Source of the DNA: Henricia sp. BOLD:AAB3569
Lineage: Eukaryota; Echinodermata; Asteroidea; Spinulosida; Echinasteridae
NCBI GenBank assembly: GCA_037783545.1
Contig: JBBELK010000094.1
Span: forward strand, 124,001 to 188,000
Direction of reading: 5' to 3'
DNA: 64,000 nucleotides
Shown: piece by piece, positions 33,001-41,582 of the stretch
How positions within the stretch are numbered: the stretch's first letter is position 1
Layout of the letters: the number at the start of each line of letters is the position of its first letter
Translations under genes and position numbers: made by a program
The notes under the pieces: generated by a model
Told to the model about the DNA's origin: nothing
The model's input: the letters and a program-made list of their open reading frames with translations, nothing else
Databases searched by the model: none

Positions 33001-36000
33001 CGGTACTTTCATGCTGAGAATTGTCTTTCCTGTGTGTTCTTTCTCGTGCCGAGTTTCATAACAAGCAGGGAATATTCTTGTTACAATATACATTATTTTT
33101 TTTTTTTAAATTAAGATTTTGATTCAGTATTTCATTCAATGTGTTGGGGCATTCTGGGTAACATCATGATGAAACCATGGCCATTATGTGACTTCTAAAA
33201 AACCAAACTGGAACTCGGCTTCAGAAGAACACCATGCATGAATAAACATGAGGAAAACGTGTGTTGGAGCAATCAGTGTATTGGGGCATTCTGGGTAACA
33301 TCATGATGAAACCATGGCCATTATGTGACTTCTAAAAAACCAAACTGGAACTCGGCTTCAGAAGAACACCATGCATGAATAAACATGAGGAAAACGTGTG
33401 TTGGAGCAATCAGTGTATTGGGGCATTCTGGGTAACATCATGATGAAACCATGGCCATTATGTGACTTCTAAAAAACCAAACTGGAACTCGGCTTCAGAA
33501 GAACACCATGCATGAATAAACATGAGGAAAACGTGTGTTGGAGCAATCAGTGTATTGGGGCATTCTGGGTAACATCATGATGAAACCATGGCCATTATGT
33601 GACTTCTAAAAAACCAAACTGGAACTCAGCTTCAGGGGGACACCATGCATGAATAAACATGAGCAAAGTACAAGAGGAAAACATGTATTGGGGCATTATG
33701 GGTAGCATCATGATGAAACCATGGCCATGATGTGACTTCTAAAAAACAAAACTGGAACTGAGCTTCAGGGGAACACCATTCATGAATAAACATGAGCAAA
33801 GTGCATGTACAAGAGGAAATTGTGTGTTGGAGTAATCAATGTATTGGGGCATTCTGGGTAGCATCATGATGAAACCATGGCCACGATGTGACTTCTAAAA
33901 AACCAAACTGGAACTCGGCTTCAGAAGAACACCATGCATGAATAAACATGAGGAAAACGTGTGTTGGAGCAATCAGTGTATTGGGGCATTCTGGGTAACT
34001 TGATGAAACCATGGCCATTATGTGACTTCTAAAAAACCAAACTGGAACTGAGCTTCAGGGGGACACCATTCATGAATAAACATGAGGAAAACGTGTGTTG
34101 GAGCAATCAGTGTATTGGGGCATTCTGGGTAACATCATGATGAAACCATGCCCACTATGTGACTTCAAAAAAACCAAACTGGAACTCAGCTTCAGGGGGA
34201 CACCATTCATGAATAAACATGAGCAAAGTACAAGAGGGAAAACGTGTATTGGGGCATTCTGGGTAGCATCATGATGAAACCATGGCCATTATGTGACTTC
34301 TAAAATACAAAACTGGAACTGAGCTTCAGGGGGACACCGTGCATGAATAAACATGAGGGAAATAGACTACTAAAGTGTGACGTCAGTTGCCATGGTAATT
34401 GGGTCTAAACATTCGCTGGTAATCTGAAACGTCCATTGCTAAAGCATAGGGAAAAGTTCACTGGTTTTAGTGTAGACCCTATAACCATGGCAACACACAA
34501 AGGGTGACGATTTTACTTTAGTACTCTGTTATGTGTTGGAGCAATCAGTGTGGGTAACATCATGATGAAACCATGGCCATTATGTGACTTCTAAAAAACC
34601 AAACTGGAACCGAGTTTTAAGGGGACACCACTTATGAAAAAAACATAAGCAAGGTCAAAAGTGTATATTCAGCATGCTGTAGTGACATGTAAATAAGCAA
34701 CAGGTTTGAATAATTTTGATTAAAGCAAGAATAGTACATCAAGATGTCAGTATTCATTAATGATGCAGTAACATGTACTGTAAAAGCAGAAATTTTCGCG
34801 GTGGTTTTATTTTCGCGCATTTCGCGCACCAGACAGAGCCCGCGAAAATAACAACCCGCGAAAATATTATGTACAACAATTGTGGCGATCCCTTAAACAA
34901 AACATAATTCCCATCCGCTAAAATAACAACTCGCGAAAATGTCAGTGATGTTGAAATGCGCGAAAATATCTGTACGCGAAAATATCTGTACGCGAAAATA
35001 TTGGCTTTTACAGTAAATGATAAATAATGTGTATAAAGTTGAATGCCAATTAGTAGAAAATCTGGTTTCTTTAACAAATTTACGATCAAAAATTAATTTA
35101 AATTGACAAGAGATTTTGGATACTTCTTTATGGTGTTCATTATAGCAAATTTTCACTGTAAAATAATTGAAATGATGGTCAAAAACTCACCTTTCCTGTG
35201 TTTTTAGTATCCATCGCAACACGTCCATCTTTTTAGTGTGTAGTATCAAGCTCCACTGTCTGTGCTCCATAGTTCTACAATCTGTGAATTACATAAGAAA
35301 CAAAACTTAGCAACTATGACAGAAATGCAATCCAGAAAGAATTTACAAGGCGGACATAATTTGAGAGCTCGTGTACAAAACATTAGTCTTTTGACAAGAC
35401 TGCCTTTTTGCACACGATACACGACGTAGAAAGACTATACACCATTGGCCGCCAGAAATACAGTCTGAATTTTCGAGTTCACGTCGCGAGTGTAGGTACG
35501 CCCTCTGGCGGCTGAAATGAACAGTGCGTATAATTATGTGGGGATCGCAAACTCCAACAGTAAATTCGGTCTTGCATCAAGACTAACAAAACATACGAGA
35601 CTGGCCGAAAGTCAAAACTTCACATTTTCCCCTAAAAGGGCCCCTGAAATGCTGAGGAACTTCACGCAGAGTTTTTGCTGCATATGAAGGAATTACTTGT
35701 TTAGAAAGACAATACTTAGTTTTGAATACTACTGTTTATTTTGATGCCCCATGAATAAATGGTGACATTTTTCAACTTTGAAAATTTCCTTCTTTCGGAG
35801 CATATCACTTTAGGAACACACAGCAGAAAAGCAAAGAAAATACATAATACTTCAAATTGTGGAAAATTGCTGCAGCTTCCAGCCTTATTTACACATGGCT
35901 TAGTTACAGCATGCAACAGGAGCCCGTTAAAACCAGAATAGCCTATGTCCAAAAATGTCATTTTGAGAAAAATAAGTTTCAGTTTTATTGTAGCTGAAAA

Positions 36001-39000
36001 ATCAGTAACTGGAGCAGAAATATACGTTACTTGTATGTTACGTATACGTTGTAAATGTTGCTCCACGGGCATATTGTTTCTTGATCCCCTGGGTGGGCCA
36101 AAGGTGCCAAAAAAACTTAAAGGAACACACCGGTTTTGTTGGGCTCGAAATAGACTCATACATTATTCTGAAGCGCTTTCCAGAGTAAATTAGATATATG
36201 GGTCATTCCCAAAATTAGGGGTCCAAAAGTGTGACGTATACGACACTCTCTGCTTCAAAAATCACCCCTCCTGATCACAAATTCCCAGTAATGGACTGTG
36301 GCCTGTGATCAAAGGGAGGCAGCATCATTTTCTTCAATATTTTGTTCTCCGATTCCTGAAAAATATTTAAAACAAAACACCATAAAACTTCATGGTATTG
36401 AATAGGAGTTTGGTGTCCCGGGTTACTTACGCCAATGAAAATTGGCTGTAGAATGAGTTTGCATTAACCTTGGTGCCACATTTACACACAAACATTAAAT
36501 TTAAGTGGCATTTGTTGAAATAAAAATAATTATTATCTACTGGGAAACCACTTTCAATCACTAAAAACACTTGGAAATCTTAAAAAGGATGTCACACTTT
36601 TGGACCCCTAATTTTGGGAATGACCCATATCCTAAAAAGACGCCGTCAAATTTGGCCGTTTTCAGATTTTTTCATTCGACGAAGATTAGAATCTCTGCGT
36701 TCGACGAAGCAAACTAGCTTCAATCGACGAAGAGATCGCTTCATTCGATGAAGCAAATTTCTAATGTGAACACTCCCTTCGTTCGACGAAGCGATTTGGC
36801 AGGCCTTGTTGCACAAGCGCGTTGACGCGCCACTGGAAAACCACAATTGCGTCTAGACGCTGGACGGGGTCATAGGCTGTTCTTGTTTTAAAGGCCTGTC
36901 TACAGATGATCTGTTTTTGAACGATTCTGCGAATAAAACTATTATAAATCAAAAGAAAGACATCAACAAACTCATCCGAAGAAATTTCAGCTTTGTCAAA
37001 TGTACCACGTTTAAAAAATATAATAAAAATCCATATTCGTTTTCCTGGTCTTGGCGGGGTGTTTCATATATATTCGTTCTCAGTTGATCGGGTACTATGT
37101 GGCTTGCACGTCATGCACTCTGTGGCGCACATCATATACTGCGTGTGTGCACGCGACCCATAAAAATGCATCGCGTTGGAACATGCACATGGAGTACACA
37201 GCGCCCATGCATTTTGGACCGCGTAGATGCGAACCAAAAATAAGTAAATCGTTTGCAAACGATCTAAATAATTTCATCTTTACGGATTATTTTCTGGTAA
37301 AATTATATCATTTTGAGCGGAAACCTTTTATTGGATAGTTGCTATAGTATTAATTCAATCTTTACTTTCAGAACTTTTCCCCTGTAAACTCGTTGATTAT
37401 TTTTTGGGGTCATTGCAAATGATACACTGGGCCTTTAAGGGGACGATATTTTTCCTGCAAAATTCTTGTTTTTCTATCTTTGCCTCCTGGTTGTCTTTTT
37501 GTTAAGATTACCATGCACATGCAGACACCCACTGGGACAACTCTCAAACATCCTAATTTTTTCCTCAGTGAATTCAAGACACTAGTTTTTTTTCCCCTCC
37601 AAATTTTGCCTTTTTTTATCATCAAACTAACATTTTTAATTGGTTTATATGTCATAACAAGGTAAATCCTGGGTGTCCGTGCATGGTAATGACCCTTTTT
37701 TAAAGGCATGTCCGCATTGGACTTTTTTTAAGGAAAACTTACCAAGACGATGGGTACTTTTCCCCTTTTAAGTCCAATGGAGGACGTTTTCCTCTCAGTA
37801 ACTTTTCCCGTGTCCAGCAGTTACTTTTCCTGGCCAACGTACTGTTGCCCAGAAAAATTGACTAGGGAATGTTCCCCTAGACGATAGTCCAGTGCAGACA
37901 CAGCTAGGTCGGTAAAAGCACTCTGGAAGTATACATATCTGGGCCGTGAAGGTCAAACTGTGAAGGGACACTGCGCATGCTATCTCCATGCTCTCGGTAA
38001 AATTTTCCTGTGTCAAAAAGTCAAAAAGCGGACAGCATTAAAATTTAGCAATTTTTCATTTTACCATCGTCTCGGTAAAACCTCCCGAAAATCCAATGCG
38101 GACACGGCTTAACTTACACTCCTTTAGCAGTGCTTTGCGCGCGCCACTTTAGTTTGCCCGCTCCAACCACTGCTAAACTTCGCCGCAAATCCTGCGAAGC
38201 CAATCAGCACACCGCTTACAAAATCGTTAGGATTGTTGCACGATAGCCAATCACAATCGGGTATCGCGCCGCGCCTCCTAACGTTCATGCATATGCATAT
38301 ATACAGCCGGTCCGCAGCGCGAGAAGTGAAATATACGCTTGCAAAAAAAGACGATGAAACACACCCCAAAAATCGGCAAATATTTCCCACTGCTAATACT
38401 CAAAACAGTCCATGTTTCCCTTCTACACAAAGAATATGTAATATTCTACCCATAAATAATGAAAATTATACGTACATTTGTCTAGTCCAGTCGGGATCCA
38501 ACGAAATCTAACGGCATTCCGAAAAACCAGAAATCAAAAATTACCGCCGTGGCGCCGTTTGGTTTCCCGTAGTCTGATTGGCTAACGATGACGTCATTGC
38601 TCGTTCCAGATTAGACTGCTTTACGGTCCACCTATTTTGCGTTGGTTAAGTTGTACGCAAAGAGCTTTATTGAATCGCCCCGAATTCAAGTACACATACC
38701 TTATTTTTTTTAATATCTATATTTCTCTTCTTTGAACAGTATTATTAAGGCCCACTAAATCAAAACCAATAAGCTATTAAAACTCAAAGCATAGCCAATA
38801 AGCCAGGCGTGCATTTAATCAAGTTTTGATAAGTTTTTACTTAAAATCACTCAGCAAGGATTTGCAAGTTCAAATTTAAATCTGAAGATTTTACTTTGTT
38901 GTACACAATATTTAAGTAAAGGTCAGCTACTCTATTTCCCAATCTTCTGTTTCCTTGCTCTATGTTTACATCTGCCCAAATAAATGTAAATAAACAGCCC

Positions 39001-40441
39001 AACTCACTTTGGGAAAAATATATATTATGGTCTTGTTTTTGTGACACAGAAACACATCATGACATAAAATGATAGACTTAACGGTTTTCTTTATTTATTC
39101 ACCGTCACACAACTTTACACAGTCACTACACAACTGATAAATATGACATGGTGGATTTCAAAAACGTAAATATTGCCAAAAATGTAACCCATAATACACT
39201 GTACATGCAAAACCATCTGCTGAATAAATAGTCACATCAATTAAAAGGTTTTGCTGTTGCAGAGAGTACATCATGAAGAAATATTATTAATTAAACTCCT
39301 TAACAGCATTGTTCAATTCCAACTTTTTGAATAGATACTGAAAATAAAGAATACTCTCTGACGATATTTATTTTTAAAACAATTTTTTTTAAATATTTAA
39401 ATTGGAACACAGCAAGATGTTGGTTTGACGGTGAGATTTCTGGTCCAAACAGGGTAGTTTGTGTTGCGAAACAGACTTGTGAAACCAGCGACAGTTTGGG
39501 GAGATTGTTGTCTGTGTTTGTGCAAAATTTCAGTGTAAAAAACATGCCTTTGTTTGTTTTAGCACACAAAAATGATTATCAGTTCCTCTTCGTGAGCTTC
39601 GTCGAGTGCGTAGTTTTCATTCCAGGCGTAAATGTGTGCTATTACATTGACAACGACGTTGCGTGCCCCCACGTGTGCTACGACAACGTACTCCTGCTGC
39701 ATTTAGGCTTTTGTGACAAAGCTTATAGTTTAGCAGAAAACGAGACAGCGTGGCGCAATATATCTCTGTGGGGGCGCTTCATACTGCACCGCATTCTTCG
39801 GTATTTTTTTCGTATACATTGAACAAAGATTTTAAGGAAATTACCTCCTGGAATCAACACATAATGTAATTTTAAGATATACTTCCCACTTGCACTTTTG
39901 TCGCAAATGTTGCTTTTCTGTAGAAAAATCACGTTTTCTTCCTCAAATTGCCTTCAGTTAGTGCACAAGATAACCATTCACGCGCGCGCGCAGCGCCCTC
40001 TGTTGTCGCGCTTACGCACAGACCGCTCGCCACGTCATTTTGTGCATTACTTTATGCAGTACATTTATTTATCTCAGAAATGCAACATTTGCGACGGAAG
40101 TGTCAGTGGGAAGTATATCTTAGAATTGAATAAGCTATCGATTCCAACATATAAATTTACCCAAATCCGTGTTCAATGTATATGAAAAAAATACCCATTC
40201 TTCATCTCCAGCGCTACCCTAATCATACACATATGATTTCGCGGTAAAAGAGCTTGAAAAATGTGATTTCCCCACCTTTCTATAGGGATGTACATGATCA
40301 CGATGAAGGATTAGTGATGTCCGTGAAACAAATACTTACTGTGTAAAACCACACTAACAACCAGGACGAAATAATGACAAAAAAAGTCGACGCGACAGTG
40401 GGCAAAGCAACGTTAGTGTTGACGTACCTGGGCGCAGCCAT
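27070..40441 (-). CDS. Candidate gene C: small hydrophobic protein, four exons
   Basis: Exon 1 (40441 down to 40340) starts at aaagATGGCTGCG. It reads MAAPRYVNTNV, then a hydrophobic span (about residues 12-34, ALPTVASTFFVIISSWLLV then WFYT), and ends at donor gtaagt in phase 0. Exon 2 (35274-35191; acceptor tgtag, donor gtgagt) adds NYGAQTVELDTTH and TAA, a 47-aa product. The same exon holds another ATG, in frame with exon 3 (28227-28105; acceptor ccttttatcag, donor gtattg) and exon 4 (27165-27070; stop at 27076). Exons 1, 3 and 4 are all phase 0, so skipping exon 2 would give 104 aa with two hydrophobic segments. The function is unknown. Splice sites are good, but which product is made cannot be decided, and exons 2-4 could be untranslated. 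Confidence 0.45.
27280..27745 (+). repeat. Cluster of tRNA-like SINE heads in tandem
   Basis: Three or four degenerate copies of a tRNA-like head occur at about 27283, 27415, 27483 and 27662. Each opens with an A-box-like gagtggttaag or ggtcgagtagttaagg. The best end with the B box ggtttgagtccc or gggttcgagtccca. Arms do not fold as full tRNAs and no anticodon loop is credible, so these are SINE heads or their tandem remnants. Confidence 0.65.
28228..28942. other. Intron 2 of candidate gene C, left of the LTR element
   Basis: AT-rich and without coding signals. It ends in an (AT)n microsatellite at 28919-28942, into which the LTR element inserted. Confidence 0.5.
28943..29239 (+). repeat. 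5' LTR
   Basis: 297 bp, TG...CA ended, with aataaa near 29146 as a possible processing signal. Appears identical to 32789-33085. Confidence 0.95.
29303..32860 (+). CDS. gag: Gag-like polyprotein of the LTR element with zinc fingers
   Basis: 1185 codons from the first ATG after the 5' LTR. Parts in order: a unique N-terminus (residues 1 to about 140); degenerate 30-residue repeats with the pattern LEPRTLPDYGAEPPDRLR (about 140-275); a tandem array of 14- and 10-residue units, LRTAQPYGAEQ(R/E)N and LRTAQSNGDL (about 278-615); a retrotransposon Gag domain (about 678-842, with WADYLIHFESV, LKGSALEAL and YPRLLEYFEQRFG); a CCHC knuckle, CFGCHEIGHFQRDC (about 885-898); and two C2H2-like fingers, CRHCGKPFN..H..H and CPFGCGRKFY..H..C (about 928-981). 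The tail is proline/arginine rich. The frame closes inside the 3' LTR. C2H2 fingers after the knuckle are unusual for Gag and may be captured or analogous nucleic-acid-binding modules. Confidence 0.85.
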   Translation: MNSRDRGGLVLDSPRSGDMPESDEYQDGGQTDKTHSSTFVTVDELLYSFVGENPRENSGWWEDTRKMLEPEIVEGKRPVRTVRPDPANPSSFCGGLDQTSDPLTDLSSTPVHFEPGKFRRVLGDPPRTEYNHVAPLRSEPRTPRSCGAESPDRFRRTLDHAEQLRLEPRTLPDYGAQSPDRLRTTFDLEEPFRLEPRTLPDYGAEPPDRLRIVHDHVAPLRSEPRTPRSCGAESPDRFRRTLDHAEQLRLEPRTLPDYGAEPPDRLRIVHDHVAPLRSELRTAQRNGDLLRTAQPYGAEQRNLLRTAQPYGAEQENLLRTAQSNGDLLRTAQPYGAEQRNLLRTAQPYGAEQRNLLRTAQPYGAEQENLLRTAQSNGDLLRTAQPYGAEQRNLLRTAQPYGAEQENLLRTAQPYGAEQRNLLRTAQPYGAEQENLLRTAQSNGDLLRTAQPYGAEQRNLLRTAQPYGAEQENLLRTAQSNGDLLRTAQPYGAEQRNLLRTAQPYGAEQRNLLRTAQPYGAEQENLLRTAQSNGDLLRTAQPYGAEQRNLLRTAQPYGAEQENLLRTAQPYGAEQRNLLRTAQPYGAEQENLLRTAQSNGDLLRTAQPYGAEQRDQLRAAHDHVGRLPSETRMPRDYGAEPSDRLRTAQPYGGEPRSELRTTQTNGKLGTPSWIRRPILLPDKFDGVSSWADYLIHFESVATVNQWDEAEKAMFLAPHLKGSALEALADMAPEARKEYPRLLEYFEQRFGITAQIPLHRAQLSMRTRGRDESIGSLGQSIRRLVSKSYPNFSPQAREDLGVEAFMNALGDEQLQRHVFSTKATTLTEAITLATEMEAFLDSQVQNKKGKQGTRDVRSVVQPTQPKRESNNDNTGYVHRLSDRSMLKCFGCHEIGHFQRDCPHRKPKSTQQTTGGGPPGQYQTTQGCIHCRHCGKPFNKSSNLRRHHRTACPALHPTMPFECPFGCGRKFYREDMRQRHLQYCRRRPERVATVAVDDQLDLHASDDELDGKDRERGGANDQSERPPGATGHHMESTRPEPPVRGGRCTTREPPPVVTAPPPAPPSLGRRPREEERAPRTPASPLSRHRPEKRGRSRTQSRTRSPPRLRRQPPEGSRIRPELSPTSPPCVSFSSHATICKGSVSPARWRGSLPALGTKQGPRRGLCNAVPNRLAEGVSTIPRLGRLTS
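30137..31150 (+). repeat. In-frame minisatellite within gag
   Basis: Units of 42 bp and 30 bp share the 12-base start ctccgcactgca. Both lengths are multiples of three, so the array expands without breaking frame. Larger groups of units repeat almost perfectly, a sign of recent expansion. The unit leaves other frames on both strands open, giving shadow frames of up to 583 codons. Confidence 0.93.
32789..33085 (+). repeat. 3' LTR
   Basis: 297-bp partner of 28943-29239 with the same ends, preceded by a purine-rich tract at 32779-32786. Confidence 0.95.
33132..34640. repeat. 137-bp tandem array, about 10 copies
   Basis: ttggggcatt recurs at 33144, 33281, 33418 and 33555 (exact 137-bp steps), then near 33688, 33844, 33981, 34115 and 34249, with a degenerate last copy after 34540. 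The first three copies are nearly identical, while later copies differ by indels such as gagcaaagtacaag. It starts right after the LTR element and a short T/A tract, in an intron of candidate gene C. Confidence 0.95.
34366..34533. mobile_element. Palindromic MITE inside the 137-bp array
   Basis: Interrupts one array unit. Ends actactaaagtgtgac and gattttactttagtact are inverted, followed inward by gttgccatggtaattgggtct and agaccctataaccatggcaac. Both arms thus carry an RFX/X-box-like gttgccatgg(t/c)aa. No coding sequence is present. The boundary is approximate. Confidence 0.75.
34778..35013. mobile_element. TA-flanked MITE rich in CGCGAAAA words
   Basis: CTGTAAAAGCAGAAATTTTC at the left matches aaaatattggcttttacag at the right, both flanked by TA. 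The body is dominated by cgcgaaaat and its complement (tttcgcgc occurs twice), so any unit folds on any other. The sequence type fits Tc1/mariner-derived MITEs. Confidence 0.85.
36121..36660. mobile_element. Partial TTAA-type element with AGGAACACACCGG end, interrupted
   Basis: TTAA (36117-36120) precedes AGGAACACACCGG. The sequence then matches the reverse complement of 44473-44600: gggctcgaaatag, cttcagaataatgta-like and gtaaattagatatatcct, then gacgccgtcaaatttggccg. The GGGTCATTCC element at 36200-36626 splits it. Beyond 36660 the match stops, so the copy is truncated or replaced. Confidence 0.8.
36200..36626. mobile_element. GGGTCATTCC element, copy 3, nested
   Basis: 427 bp with ends GGGTCATTCCCAAAATTAGG and cctaattttgggaatgaccc, and arms continuing through ggtccaaaagtgtgac. 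The 4-bp duplication ATAT flanks it (36196-36199, 36627-36630). The unoccupied site is preserved at about 44511-44524 (reverse complement ttagatatatcct, single ATAT). Confidence 0.93.
36660..37050. other. TTCGACGAA-rich stretch and unremarkable flank
   Basis: At 36670-36800 the near-palindrome ttcgacgaa appears about five times with variants (tcgacgaag, ttcgatgaag). The remainder shows no feature. Confidence 0.5.
37704..38109. mobile_element. PIF/Harbinger-like MITE, TAA target
   Basis: AGGCATGTCCGCATTGGACT at the left, with an inverted counterpart aatccaatgcggacacggct at the right. A 3-bp TAA is duplicated at 37701-37703 and 38110-38112. Inner blocks cttaccaagacgatgg and ccatcgtctcggtaa extend the arms. 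406 bp, no coding capacity. Confidence 0.9.
38110..38205 (+). repeat. Inverted repeat, left member (partner at 40545-40645)
   Basis: ggcttaacttacactccttt, agcagtgctttgcgcgcgcc, actttagtttgcccgctcca and ccactgctaaacttcgccgc are repeated in reverse complement at 40545-40645, 2.4 kb away. The pair brackets the first exon of candidate gene C. Confidence 0.88.
38300..38995 (-). repeat. Interspersed repeat, copy B
   Basis: Reverse-oriented copy of the repeat at 12338-13190, with the same landmarks in the same order on the minus strand. A 66-codon minus frame at 38847-39047 is created by it and is not called as a gene. Confidence 0.75.
39000..39799. other. Intron 1 of candidate gene C, no supported feature
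   Basis: AT-rich. A 108-codon plus frame at 39496-39822 runs into the MITE at 39800 and shows no family signature. Confidence 0.4.
39800..40195 (-). mobile_element. MITE family M8, copy 3
   Basis: Reverse-oriented copy of 19261-19661, with ggtatttttttcgtataca and tgtatatgaaaaaaatacc ends. The 8-bp duplication cattcttc is exact (39792-39799, 40196-40203). The centre carries cgcgcgcgcgcagcgccctc. Confidence 0.93.
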
Positions 40442-40540
40442 CTTTACTGTGTCAGATGCAGGTCATGTGACAGAACCAACGTCAGGTGACAGAATCTAGC
40501 CAATCATGGCAAGTGTTATCCAGGCTCGGTCTTGGGTGAC
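40442..40540 (-). promoter_or_regulatory. Putative promoter of candidate gene C
   Basis: Read on the minus strand, this holds gattggct (inverted CCAAT), gtcacctgac, and the palindrome-like gtcacatgac, an E-box of the MiT/TFE type, shortly before aaagATGGCTGCG. No TATA box is visible. The layout suits a housekeeping-type promoter. Confidence 0.4.
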
Positions 40541-40544
40541 GTCA

Positions 40545-40645
40545 CACCCACGCGCTTCGCAGGATTTGCGGCGAAGTTTAGCAGTGGTTGGAGCGGGCAA
40601 ACTAAAGTGGCGCGCGCAAAGCACTGCTAAAGGAGTGTAGGCTTA
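40545..40645 (-). repeat. Inverted repeat, right member
   Basis: Reverse complement of 38110-38205. Lies immediately upstream of the promoter region of candidate gene C and ends next to the TTAA element at 40682. Confidence 0.88.
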
Positions 40646-41212
40646 ACTAGCCTTCCCGAAGTTGACTTAACTTGGACTTAAAGGTACACACCGGCTTCGT
40701 TGGGCTATTTTGGGCTCGAAATTTACCCATACCAGATTCTGAATGCCCTTCCGAAATATAACTGAACATATCCTGAAAAGAAACCACGGAATTTTGCCGT
40801 TTGAGCAATTTTCAAAAAACAGAGGTCACGTGACTTTTCGGAACCAGGGGTGGATTGCAATAAAGACAGTTAGGACGTCCTAACTCCTAGGACGTCCTAA
40901 CTCTGACATCACTAAGACATCATAGATTATTTTGCCTTGCAATAAACATTTGTATCCTAACTTGTGTCCTAGGACACATACAATTTAAGACACCTAATAT
41001 GAGTCCTAAGTTATTATGTCTTTAGAAAAAATTCCGAAATTTCCTGCCCAATTCACTGAGACAGAAGGAGCATTGTGACTAGGATTAAAATTTGATTTAT
41101 TGATAGTTTGTCTTTCTTAAACTCAGTTTCCACTGAAAGGAAATTACGATTCAAGCTGGGCCTATGTTAATTCTGCCGAAAGTTTTCATTGTGTTTTTCA
41201 CGCCACTGTCAC

Positions 41213-41236
41213 GCGTACGTACGTACGTACGTACGG
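41213..41236. repeat. (ACGT)n microsatellite
   Basis: About five tandem cgta/acgt units directly left of the third-level insertion. Self-complementary in every register. Confidence 0.9.
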
Positions 41237-41241
41237 CAGTA

Positions 41242-41582
41242 GATTGGTTCCCGATCCCTATATAGATTGAATCGCTTATTGCGAAAATATAGGGATCGGT
41301 AAAGGGCAGCCATGACGGGCAGAATTCTGCCCGTCACGTGGTTATTTTTTATTTTTTTAGTGAGTGCGCAGATTTTGGATTGACATTTGTAACTTGGCCG
41401 TGCGTGTCGAACATATCCAATTATATAAATAAAGTACATTGCCTAAAGCAAAGGGCTTGGCCAATTTTTAAATATAAAAAAACAATGCGCACGCGCAAAG
41501 ACGACCAATTACAGATCAAGATGAAGCGCCCTTTACCTGTCCTTATATTCTCCTGTGTGGAATATGTGGACGGGAACCAGTC
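41242..41582. mobile_element. TA-flanked GAYTGGTTCCCG MITE, copy 1 (third nest level)
   Basis: Ends GATTGGTTCCCGATCCC and gtggacgggaaccagtc, flanked by TA. A second copy at 52182-52525 matches over nearly its full length, including gggcagccatgacgggcaga, attctgcccgtcacgtgg and gcgcacgcgcaaagacgacc. Tc1/mariner-type. Confidence 0.92.

Larger units (their letters stand above)
28943..33085 (+). mobile_element. Gag-only LTR retrotransposon, apparently whole and young
   Basis: 4143 bp bounded by two 297-bp LTRs that look identical by eye, each TGTAACGCC...TTGTTACA. Flanking ATAT on both sides fits a 4-bp target duplication but is ambiguous in the (AT)n tract. A primer-binding-like tggcggcagcggtggg follows the 5' LTR, and a purine-rich gaagggggc precedes the 3' LTR. 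The single coding region is Gag-like. No protease, reverse transcriptase, RNase H or integrase sequence lies between the LTRs, so it must depend on another element. The Gag resembles Ty3/gypsy (Metaviridae) Gag. Matching LTRs imply very recent insertion. It lies in an intron of candidate gene C on the opposite strand. Confidence 0.93.

Noticed and set aside
33132-34640. CRISPR-like or other spacer array
   Set aside because: The 137-bp units are continuous tandem repeats with no repeat-spacer alternation, and the DNA is animal.
38847-39047. 66-codon minus frame that looks protein-like
   Set aside because: The same DNA recurs at about 12340-12450 without the frame, so it is part of a repeat.
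39496-39822. 108-codon plus-strand frame
   Set aside because: Runs into the MITE at 39800. No splice signals or family resemblance.
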